Shown here one piece after another: positions 7,830-14,926 of a stretch of DNA of 64,000 bases. The stretch's first letter is position 1, and each line of letters starts with the position of its first letter. The DNA comes from Oscillospiraceae bacterium (GTDB lineage: Bacteria > Bacillota > Clostridia > Oscillospirales > Ruminococcaceae). The position numbers were made by a program, and so were the translations under genes. Below the pieces are notes generated by a model. That model ran no database searches and had not been told where the DNA came from. It saw only the letters and a list, made by a program, of their open reading frames with translations. The stretch lies in NCBI GenBank assembly GCA_004556975.1, contig SFFD01000002.1, positions 62,001-126,000 of the forward strand, written 5' to 3'.

Positions 7830-8449
7830 GCGAACAACAAAGCCGCATTAAAATTAAGGAAACAATAATCGTCGAGGGAAAGTACGACAGAATCCGGCTT
7901 GCCTCGCTTTTTGATGCAAATATTCTTGAACTCGGCGGCTTTAATATATACAATAATAAAGAGCGATTGGCGCTCATCCGCCGAATGGCGGAGAAAAACG
8001 GCGTGATTATCCTTACGGATTCGGACTCTGCCGGCTTTCGGATTCGCCATTACCTTATGTCTGCCCTGCCGGTGGAAAACGTGAAAAACGTATATATTCC
8101 AAGCGTTCGCGGCAAGGAACGCCGCAAAATTCACCCTGGAAAAGAGAATCTTATCGGCGTTGAGGGCATGACCACCGAGGCAATGCTTCGCGCTTTTGCC
8201 GCCGCGGGAATAACTCCGGCGGGCGAAAAAGACGCAAAAACGCCGCTTACCACGGCATATCTTTATTCCATAGGGCTTTCCGGCGGTAAAAATTCCGCCG
8301 TGCTCAGAAAGAAAATTTGTGAACATTTTGATTTGCCGCCGCTGCTTTCGGCGTCGGCGCTTTGCCGTATTTTGCCGGTAATCACAGATTCGGACGAGCT
8401 TGAATCTGCCGTGAAAGAGATTAAAGAAACCTGTGCCACCGGCAAATAA
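7826..8449 (+). CDS. rnmV: Toprim-domain ribonuclease M5-like protein
   Basis: 207 aa. RNase M5 matures 5S rRNA in Firmicutes. The Toprim marks are clear: IVEGKYD with the catalytic Glu near residue 17, and LTDSDSAGFRIR around 71-82. A C-terminal half with LYSIGLSGGKNSAVLRKKICEHFDLP is typical of the DUF4093-containing M5 branch in Clostridia. The order holA-rnmV is not the usual one (rnmV often sits with ksgA). It overlaps holA by 4 bp. Confidence 0.82.
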   Translation: MSEQQSRIKIKETIIVEGKYDRIRLASLFDANILELGGFNIYNNKERLALIRRMAEKNGVIILTDSDSAGFRIRHYLMSALPVENVKNVYIPSVRGKERRKIHPGKENLIGVEGMTTEAMLRAFAAAGITPAGEKDAKTPLTTAYLYSIGLSGGKNSAVLRKKICEHFDLPPLLSASALCRILPVITDSDELESAVKEIKETCATGK

Positions 8450-8450
8450 G

Positions 8451-8516
8451 GCGCCGGTGCTCAAAACCGGCGCTTAAAAGCGGCGATACAAAACGACCGT
8501 GCTCAACGTGCTCAAA
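8451..8516. other. Intergenic hairpin and three GTGCTCAA words
   Basis: GCGCCGG (8451-8457) pairs with CCGGCGC (8467-8473), and the octamer GTGCTCAA falls in the loop; two more copies follow within 50 bp (near 8500 and 8509). The T-run expected of a terminator is missing. The octamer is unusually common across the window. Confidence 0.45.
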
Positions 8517-8545
8517 ATATCGAAACAGAAAGGAGAGCTGTGCCC

Positions 8546-9871
8546 TTGCAATTCGGCAGCCTTACATTTTTATATCTTTTTCTTCCGGCGTCCCTTGCGG
8601 TTTTTAATATTGCGCCGAAAAAGCTGAAAAGCTGGGCGCTTACGGCAATTTCTGCGGCATTTGTCGCCCTTGCGCAATGGAAATACTTTCCGCTTTTTGC
8701 GGTGAGTATAATTTTTCAGTACGCAATGTCGGAATTTATGCGAAGGAACGACGAAAACGGTAAGAAAAAACGCTTCGTTTTTACTCTGGCTGTTACCATA
8801 AATATCCTTATGATGATTTTCTTTTCCGTGATGAATCAGATAAGCGGGCTGGAATTGCCCCTTGGGGTAATGGTAATTTCTTTCACCGCCATCGGATATT
8901 TTGTGGATATATATAAAGGCGAATCAGAATATATTCACTCTTTTCCGGATTTCGCCGTATTTCTCGGCTTTTTCGGAAAGCTGTTCCGCGGGCCGCTTGT
9001 GCGTGTAGGTCAAAGAAAATCCGGGCCATCTGCAGAGCGATTTTCCTTGAGAGAAACGGGAAAAGGGCTTTATCTTTTCCTGCGCGGCCTTGCAAAATAC
9101 GTTCTGCTTGCGCTTCCGCTATCGCAAATGTACGGCGACCTTTCGGGCGCGGCGATAAGAGAAATTTCTGTTGTCGGCGCATGGATGAAAACGGTTACTC
9201 TCGGCATGATGATGTTCTATGACCTTTCGGGGTTCTGCGATATGGCAAGGGGTCTTGGCCGCTGCTTTGGAATTGAACTTCCGAAAAATTTCTACTTTCC
9301 GTTCCAAAGCCCAAGCGTTACGGATTTTCTTGACCGCTTTAATATGACGGTAACCGAATTTTTCCGCCACTATGTCTATGACAACCTGCGCACGAAAAAA
9401 GATTCGGCAATCCAGTTTGTGGTGGATACGCTGCTCATCTGTATGCTTTGCGGCGTCTGGTTCGGCGTGCGCATGAACTATGTCGCCTGGGGGCTTTACA
9501 TTGCGGTGTTCATAATAATCGAGGGCGCTTTTCTTCGGAAAGCGCTGCTTAAAATTCCGCGTATTTTTGCAAGAATTTATACTTTTTGTATAACAATGCT
9601 CTCTATGACGATAATCTCAACGGAGGAAAGGGTGGGCATTCTGCCCACATTAAAGGCAATGATCGGTTTAGATACCGTTGCCATTACCGACGAGGTTTCA
9701 TATATAATTTCCCAAAACGTGCTCGTGCTCGTCATAGGAATGTTCTTTCTTACAAGCGCGTTCAGCACTTTAATAAGGTTTATAAGCAAAAAAGCGCCGC
9801 CCGTTTATAATGTTTTTGCAGTTGCGGAAACTGCCGTTCTGCTTGTGCTGATAACCGGCGAGCTTATCTGA
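8546..9871 (+). CDS. AlgI-like MBOAT-family membrane protein, active-site His missing
   Basis: 441 aa polytopic membrane protein of the MBOAT family. AlgI/DltB relatives pass acyl groups across the membrane for O-acetylation of polysaccharides. The start MQFGSLTFLYLFLP and the GYFVDIYKG, FYDLSGFCDMARGLGRCFGI and FPFQSPSVTDF blocks fit AlgI well. But the motif that in AlgI reads WHG (invariant catalytic His) is WFG with Phe306, and the RWHIS block is RFNMT (Phe265, Asn266). It may therefore be a non-catalytic or re-purposed member. TTG at 8546 preferred (AGGAG 10 bp upstream); GTG at 8540 is possible. The DHHW-like partner follows after 21 bp. Confidence 0.82.
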   Translation: MQFGSLTFLYLFLPASLAVFNIAPKKLKSWALTAISAAFVALAQWKYFPLFAVSIIFQYAMSEFMRRNDENGKKKRFVFTLAVTINILMMIFFSVMNQISGLELPLGVMVISFTAIGYFVDIYKGESEYIHSFPDFAVFLGFFGKLFRGPLVRVGQRKSGPSAERFSLRETGKGLYLFLRGLAKYVLLALPLSQMYGDLSGAAIREISVVGAWMKTVTLGMMMFYDLSGFCDMARGLGRCFGIELPKNFYFPFQSPSVTDFLDRFNMTVTEFFRHYVYDNLRTKKDSAIQFVVDTLLICMLCGVWFGVRMNYVAWGLYIAVFIIIEGAFLRKALLKIPRIFARIYTFCITMLSMTIISTEERVGILPTLKAMIGLDTVAITDEVSYIISQNVLVLVIGMFFLTSAFSTLIRFISKKAPPVYNVFAVAETAVLLVLITGELI

Positions 9872-9892
9872 AAGGGAAGGGAGTGACTTTTC

Positions 9893-10972
9893 GTGAAAAG
9901 AGCATCGGCGCTGCTTGTTATAGCAATTTTTCTTTTTGCAAGCATATATACCGTTGCCGGAGCAACCAAAAAAGGCTTTGGAAACACTGTTTTTAACTTT
10001 GAAAAAACAGAAAAATCCCTTGCGGAAAGCGTGCCCTTCCGTGATGAAATTATTGCGCTTATGACGAAAATTCGCTTCGTTTCGGGCGTGCGCAGCTTCG
10101 GCGACATAATCATCGGAAGCGACGGAAGCCTTCTTAAAGATATGGAAAAGCCGCAAAGTGCGCTTTATAAAAGCGCCTGCGCCTATATTGAAGAATTCGC
10201 AAAGCAGGCCGAACCCGATGTTTACCTTATGCTTGTTCCCACGGCTTCCGTCATTCGCCAACAGGAGGTAAGCGCCTATACCGCGGCCGGATTTTTCAAC
10301 CAACGGCATTATATCAACGAAATTTATGAAACAATCTACGGTTCTGTCAGAACGGTGGATGTTTATCAGGCGCTTTTTAACCGCAGAAACGAATACATTT
10401 ATTACCATACGGAAGATTTGCCCACCGGACTCGGCGGCTATTATATTTACGGCAGCATTGCAGAGCGTCTTGGAATAACCCCGAAAGTTCTTTCTGATTT
10501 TTCGGTGGCGTATGTTCGCCAAAATTTTTACGGTTCGCTTGCCACACAGATAATAAGAGAATATTCTGCGCCGGATTTTGTGTCGCTGTATGAGGAAAGC
10601 TCCGGAAACAGCGGGAAAACCGTCGCTCACTATTATCCCGACAAAAGCGAAGACCTCTTGGACGGTCTTTATGCGCGCGATGAAAATTTTCCCGATGCAA
10701 CGGATACGGTTTTCGGCGGCATAGCCGCTGTAACCGAAATAACCGACGATTTGCAGGAGGGAAAATCCCTGCTTGTTTTCTGCGACGACACGGCAAAAAG
10801 CTGGGTGCCCTTTATGACCGGGCATTATCAAAAAATAACTCTCGTTCGGCTTTCAGAAGCTTCGGAAGAACAGCTTTCGGCAATAAATGCCGAAAGCTAT
10901 GACCAGATTGTTTTTGCTTACAGCACCGCAAATTTTGCCGAAGAGGATTTTTCAAAGCTCATAGGCAGCTGA
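9893..10972 (+). CDS. DHHW/AlgJ-like exported protein with lost catalytic motifs
   Basis: 359 aa with an N-terminal signal or anchor (SALLVIAIFLFASIYTVAGA). Overall pattern as in the DHHW family of SGNH-type O-acetyltransferase partners that sit next to AlgI: NFEKTEKSLAESVPFRDEI, the FGDIIIGSDGSLL segment, LMLVPTASVIRQQ, FNRRNEYIYYHT, and a C-terminal LLVF...WVPFMTGHY block. Where the family has the DHHW motif this protein has EDLP (174-177), and where the nucleophile motif (x-D-S) is expected it has Cys297-Asp298-Asp299. GTG start behind AAGGGAG. Directly follows the MBOAT gene, so they are almost certainly a pair. Confidence 0.75.
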   Translation: MKRASALLVIAIFLFASIYTVAGATKKGFGNTVFNFEKTEKSLAESVPFRDEIIALMTKIRFVSGVRSFGDIIIGSDGSLLKDMEKPQSALYKSACAYIEEFAKQAEPDVYLMLVPTASVIRQQEVSAYTAAGFFNQRHYINEIYETIYGSVRTVDVYQALFNRRNEYIYYHTEDLPTGLGGYYIYGSIAERLGITPKVLSDFSVAYVRQNFYGSLATQIIREYSAPDFVSLYEESSGNSGKTVAHYYPDKSEDLLDGLYARDENFPDATDTVFGGIAAVTEITDDLQEGKSLLVFCDDTAKSWVPFMTGHYQKITLVRLSEASEEQLSAINAESYDQIVFAYSTANFAEEDFSKLIGS

Positions 10973-10993
10973 CGCCGGGAATACAATATGTAT

Positions 10994-11028
10994 AAAAAAA
11001 GAGAGGCAAAGCCTCTCTTTTTTTCGTC
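10994..11028. terminator. Bidirectional terminator between the DHHW-like gene and copA
   Basis: AAAAAAAGAGAGGC (10994-11007), loop AAA, GCCTCTCTTTTTTT (11011-11024). Perfect 14-bp stem with T-runs on both strands; it serves both converging genes. Confidence 0.9.
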
Positions 11029-11064
11029 TGCAAAAACGTACTTTTTCCGTGCGGTATGGGGCGG

Positions 11065-11274
11065 TTATTTAATATCCGTTACCTGATAGCCCTGGTCGGT
11101 AACGGCTTTTTTCAGAATATCGTCCGAAACCTCTTTTTCCAGCGTTACGACGGCAGTTCCGGAAGAAAGGCTTACCTCTGTGTTTTTGACGCCGTCAAGC
11201 GCGTCAAGGGCTTTTTTTACGTGCATTTCGCAGTGTCCGCACATCATACCTTCAATTTTTAAAGTTTTTTCCAT
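11065..11274 (-). CDS. copZ: Possible internally initiated CopZ copper chaperone (within copA)
   Basis: In-frame internal start within copA. It would give 69 aa beginning MEKTLKIEGMMCGHCEMHVK, a complete HMA chaperone of normal CopZ length. The ribosome site AAGGAG at 11289-11284 and 9-bp spacing are as good as those of real starts in this window. The preceding 30 residues (HDRKAGNKPKITTEKEIKT) look like a linker. Whether translation really starts here is inference; the alternative is a plain two-HMA CopA. Confidence 0.45.
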   Translation of the reverse strand: MEKTLKIEGMMCGHCEMHVKKALDALDGVKNTEVSLSSGTAVVTLEKEVSDDILKKAVTDQGYQVTDIK

Positions 11275-13593
11275 TGTTTTTATCTCCTTTTCGGTTGTGA
11301 TTTTCGGTTTATTTCCGGCTTTGCGGTCATGCCCGGAATCGTGTATATTAAAGAAATTCAGGCGCAGGGCGTTTGTGACCACGCTGAAGCTTGAAAGGCT
11401 CATTGCCGCCGCGGCGAACATCGGGTTAAGCTGCCAGCCGAGAACGCTTATAAATACGCCCGCCGCAAGGGGAATACCTATAATGTTATAGATAAACGCC
11501 CAGAACAGGTTTTCGTGAATGTTGCGAAGAGTTGCGCGGCTAAGGCGGATTGCCGCAGGAACGTCGGAAAGGCGGCTTTTCATCAGCACCACGTCCGCGG
11601 CGTCAATGGCGACGTCTGCGCCTGCGCCGATGGCTATGCCTATATCGGCGCCGGTAAGCGCCGGAGCGTCGTTGACCCCGTCGCCGACCATGACGACGGT
11701 CCCTTTTTGCTTAAGCCGGCGAATGGCGTCTTCCTTTCCGCCGGGAAGCACGCCGGCAATCACTTCGTCGACGCCGGCTTTCGCTCCGACGGCCTTTGCG
11801 GTGCGTTCGTTGTCGCCCGTAAGCATAACCACATAAATTCCCATATTCTGCATTTCTTTTATGGCCTGCGGGCTGTCCTCCTTGACAGTATCCGCAACGG
11901 CGATAATGCCGCAAAGCTCGCCTTCGCGCGCAAAGAAAAGCGGGGTTTTTCCTTCTTCCGAAAGCCGCTCGGACTGCGCCTTTATTTCATCCGGCACAGG
12001 GATTTGTCCGCTTATGAATTTATAGCTGCCGCCAAGCAGCGCGGCGGCGCCGTCATAGGCAGAAAGCCCGTTGCCCGGCAATGCCCTGAACTGCTCGACC
12101 TTGCCGGCGGAAATGCCTTCCTGCTCCGCCTTTTGGGTGACTGCCCGCGCAAGGGGGTGCTCGCTTTTTTGCTCCAGCGCATAGGCAACGGACAAAAGCT
12201 CGTTTTTGCTTTTGCCGTTTGCCGGAATTATATCCGTAACTTTCGGTTCTCCCCGCGTTATCGTTCCGGTTTTGTCAAGCGCGGCAATCCGCGCTTTTCC
12301 CGTTTTCTCAAGAGATACGGCCGTCTTGAAAAGAATTCCGTTTTTTGCTCCCACTCCGCTGCCTACCATAATGGCTACGGGCGTGGCAAGCCCAAGCGCG
12401 CAGGGGCAGCTGATTACCAATACGGAAATACCCCTCGCCAAAGCAAACCCCACTGTCTGACCGGCAATAAGCCATGCTGTTACGGTTATCGCTGCAATCG
12501 CAATAACGGCGGGAACAAACACCCCGGATACCTTGTCCGCAACCTTTGCAATGGGCGCTTTTGTGGCGGCGGCGTCGCTGACCATCTGAATAATCTGTGA
12601 AAGAGTTGTGTCTTCGCCGACCCTTGTGGCTTCACAGCGAAGAAATCCCGATTGATTCAGCGTTCCGGCGGAAACCGTGCTTCCCGCCGTTTTATCAACG
12701 GGTATACTCTCGCCCGTAAGCGTGGATTCGTCAACGGCGCTTTCACCGTCTTTAACAATTCCGTCTACCGGGATATTTTCGCCCGGGCGCACCACAAAAA
12801 TGTCGCCCCTTGCCACCTGCTCAATCGGCACGGTTAGTTCGGTACCGTCCCTGTCGATTGTGGCAGTCTTTGGAGCCAGCTTCATAAGCCCTTTCAAAGC
12901 GTCGGTGGTCTTGCCTTTAGAGTGCGCCTCCAGCATTTTTCCAAGGGTTATAAGCGTAAGAATCATGGCGGCGGATTCAAAGTAAAACTCGTGCATATAG
13001 GACATTACGGCGTCCGCGTTGCCCTTGACCTGGGCGTCCGTCATGGCAAAAAGTGCAAAGGTGCTGTAACCAAAGGCCGCCGCAGCGCCAAGCGCAACCA
13101 AAGCGTCCATGTTCGGCGCACGGTGCCAAAGGCTTTTAAACCCGCTGATAAAAAACTTCTGATTGATAACCATGATTATAACCGTAAGAAGTAGCTGCAA
13201 AAGCCCCATTGCCACATGGTTGTTGTCAAAGAAAGGCGGCAGGGGGCAGCCCCACATCATATGCCCCATAGAAACATACATAAGAACGATTAAAAAGCCG
13301 ACAGAGGCAATAAGCCGCTTTTTAAGCGCGGGGGTTTCCTTGTCTTTAAGCGTTTCCTCTTCGGAAAAAGGCTGTATGCTCCGCTTTTTGCCTGTTTTTT
13401 TCGGCGCCGCGTCATATCCCGCAAGGCGAACCGCCGCTATTATCTCATCGGCGCCGGCGGCTCCCTCCACGCCCATAGAATTAGTCAGCAGGCTGACCGA
13501 GCATGAGGTTACGCCCCTTACGCCCGAAACCGCCTTTTCCACCCGCGAAGCGCACGCGGCGCAGCTCATACCTGTTACTGTATATTGCTCCAT
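11065..13593 (-). CDS. copA: Copper-exporting P1B-type ATPase with fused C-terminal CopZ domain
   Basis: 842 aa. An N-terminal HMA domain with GMSCAAC (8-14) binds Cu(I). The P-type core follows: membrane helices, TGES actuator motif, the transmembrane metal motif CPC (about 395-397), phosphorylation site DKTGT, and hinge GDGVNDAPAL. It pumps Cu(I) out of the cell. A second HMA domain with GMMCGHC closes the protein (774-842); most CopAs carry such domains only at the N-terminus. Inside the gene an AAGGAG (11289-11284) stands 9 bp before the ATG at 11274, so this domain could also be made alone. It lies 22 bp behind csoR in one operon. Confidence 0.93.
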   Translation of the reverse strand: MEQYTVTGMSCAACASRVEKAVSGVRGVTSCSVSLLTNSMGVEGAAGADEIIAAVRLAGYDAAPKKTGKKRSIQPFSEEETLKDKETPALKKRLIASVGFLIVLMYVSMGHMMWGCPLPPFFDNNHVAMGLLQLLLTVIIMVINQKFFISGFKSLWHRAPNMDALVALGAAAAFGYSTFALFAMTDAQVKGNADAVMSYMHEFYFESAAMILTLITLGKMLEAHSKGKTTDALKGLMKLAPKTATIDRDGTELTVPIEQVARGDIFVVRPGENIPVDGIVKDGESAVDESTLTGESIPVDKTAGSTVSAGTLNQSGFLRCEATRVGEDTTLSQIIQMVSDAAATKAPIAKVADKVSGVFVPAVIAIAAITVTAWLIAGQTVGFALARGISVLVISCPCALGLATPVAIMVGSGVGAKNGILFKTAVSLEKTGKARIAALDKTGTITRGEPKVTDIIPANGKSKNELLSVAYALEQKSEHPLARAVTQKAEQEGISAGKVEQFRALPGNGLSAYDGAAALLGGSYKFISGQIPVPDEIKAQSERLSEEGKTPLFFAREGELCGIIAVADTVKEDSPQAIKEMQNMGIYVVMLTGDNERTAKAVGAKAGVDEVIAGVLPGGKEDAIRRLKQKGTVVMVGDGVNDAPALTGADIGIAIGAGADVAIDAADVVLMKSRLSDVPAAIRLSRATLRNIHENLFWAFIYNIIGIPLAAGVFISVLGWQLNPMFAAAAMSLSSFSVVTNALRLNFFNIHDSGHDRKAGNKPKITTEKEIKTMEKTLKIEGMMCGHCEMHVKKALDALDGVKNTEVSLSSGTAVVTLEKEVSDDILKKAVTDQGYQVTDIK

Positions 13594-13615
13594 AGTTTGT
13601 TTAAAGTTTCTCCTT

Positions 13616-13924
13616 TTATTTCATCAGTTTTTGCAGAGTTGCCACAAGCTCGTCGATGACTTCGTCCTTGCCTTCGCGGATATCTCTGGCAACACAGCCA
13701 CGGATATGTCTTGCCAGCAGCTCTTTGTTAAAAGAGTTCACCGCCGCGTTTACGGCTGCGGACTGCACCAGAATATCCGCGCAGTAGGCGTTTTTTTCCA
13801 CCATTTTGCGAATTCCGCGAATCTGCCCTTCAATCCGGTTCAGGCGGTTAATCAGCTTTTTGCGCTCTTCTTCCGAACGGTCCGTTGTTTTGTTGCAGCA
13901 TTCGCAAGTTTCTTTCCGGTTCAT
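13616..13924 (-). CDS. csoR: CsoR-family copper-sensing repressor
   Basis: 102 aa, all-helical DUF156 protein. It has the Cu(I) ligand set C-H-C: Cys in NAYCADIL and His and Cys in RHIRGC, plus RLNRIEGQIRGIRKMVE that contacts DNA. An extra N-terminal ECC motif (CECC) is common in clostridial members. Without copper CsoR represses its own operon; Cu(I) releases it. Start at 13924 (MNRKETC) has AAAGG 9 bp upstream; the ATG at 13933 touches the ribosome site. It is the first gene of the csoR-copA operon and has its operator at 13964-13984. Confidence 0.92.
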   Translation of the reverse strand: MNRKETCECCNKTTDRSEEERKKLINRLNRIEGQIRGIRKMVEKNAYCADILVQSAAVNAAVNSFNKELLARHIRGCVARDIREGKDEVIDELVATLQKLMK

Positions 13925-13940
13925 AAGTATCATCCTTTCA

Positions 13941-13989
13941 TACCCGGGTAGGGTATTATCATTATATACCCTTGCGGGGTATATGTCAA
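13941..13989 (-). promoter_or_regulatory. csoR-copA promoter with operator in the spacer
   Basis: On the minus strand: -35 TTGACA (13989-13984), 17-bp spacer, -10 TATAAT (13966-13961). The spacer is filled by an 8-bp inverted repeat, ATATACCC (13964-13971) and GGGTATAT (13977-13984), the GC-centred form known for CsoR operators. A second palindrome TACCCGGGTA (13941-13950) lies between the -10 and the start and may be a second site. Confidence 0.85.
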
Positions 13990-14284
13990 TAGAAGGCGGC
14001 GGCCGTTAAGCAAAAAAATACGCCGCCGCGACATATTTTCAAAGCGCAAAGCAGCTTTCCCGCCGCTTTTGCATAAAAAATAGTTCGGATTATTAGGCTT
14101 CCGAAATTTTTAAGGATTTATTCGTTTATCTTAACAAACTTCTTGAATTTTCCTCCGCAATATAAAATACGGCAATATAACCGGCGAAATTTTTGCGGAT
14201 GCTTTTGCCGTATGCCGGGCGCGTATGCGAAAAACAGCGAAAAAACCGCCCGCCCCAAAGCCGAATGTACCGCGGCGGCAGAGA

Positions 14285-14758
14285 AAGCCGTGCGGGGAAG
14301 CCCCGCTAAAGCCCGCCGCCGGGCGGGGAAGCCCCGCCAAAGCCCGCCGCCGGGCGGGGCGACCCGCCAAAGCCCACCGCCGGGCGGGGAAGCCCCTCCA
14401 AAGCGCCGCCGTGCGGGGAAGCCCGCCAAAGCCCGCCGCCGTGCGGGGAAGCCCCGCCAAAGCCGCCGCCGTGCGGGGAAGCCCCGCCAAAGCCCGCCGC
14501 CGTGCGGGGAAGCCCCGCCAAAGCCCGCCGCCGTGCGGGGAAGCCCGCCAAAGCCGCCGCCGTGCGGGGAAGCCCCGCAAAAGCCCGCCGACGTGCGGGG
14601 AAGCCCCGCCAAAGTTCGCCGCCGTGCGGGGAAGCCCCGCCAAAGCGCCGCCGGGCAGAGCAACCCGCCAAAGCCCGCCGCCGTGCGGGGAAGCCCCGCC
14701 AAACCCCGCCGCCGTGCGGGGAAGCCCCGCCAAAGCGCCCCCTTGCGGCGAACAGGGC
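14285..14758. repeat. GC-rich minisatellite, about 15 copies of a 28-31-bp unit
   Basis: The unit is roughly AAAGCCCGCCGCCGTGCGG plus GGAAGCCCCGCC. About fifteen imperfect copies stand head to tail, the last one degenerate. Each unit can fold (GCGGGG-AA-GCCCCGC). Unit length varies between 28 and 31 bp, not in steps of three, so a protein reading is unlikely even though long frames exist on both strands. No spacers, so not CRISPR. Confidence 0.9.
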
Positions 14759-14765
14759 GGAATAT

Positions 14766-14795
14766 AAAAAAAGCGGCGGGTCGTATGACCCGCCG
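14766..14795 (-). terminator. Terminator of the GH2 gene
   Basis: CGGCGGGTC (14774-14782), loop GTAT, GACCCGCCG (14787-14795). A run of seven A at 14766-14772 gives a T-run on the minus strand. The flank 13990-14284 between csoR and the minisatellite shows nothing else I can name. Confidence 0.75.
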
Positions 14796-14926
14796 TTTGC
14801 GTGGTTTATATTCGTCAGCTTGCTCAAAACTAACATTTCTCTTGCTCTGGTTATATAATACGGTTCGTATGTGTCGGTTTTGTGATGAAACGGAAACCCT
14901 GCGGTTACAGTTAAGAACCGGTTTGG

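Noticed and set aside
14285..14758. CRISPR array
   Set aside because: Units are head to tail with no unique spacers, and there are no cas genes in the window.
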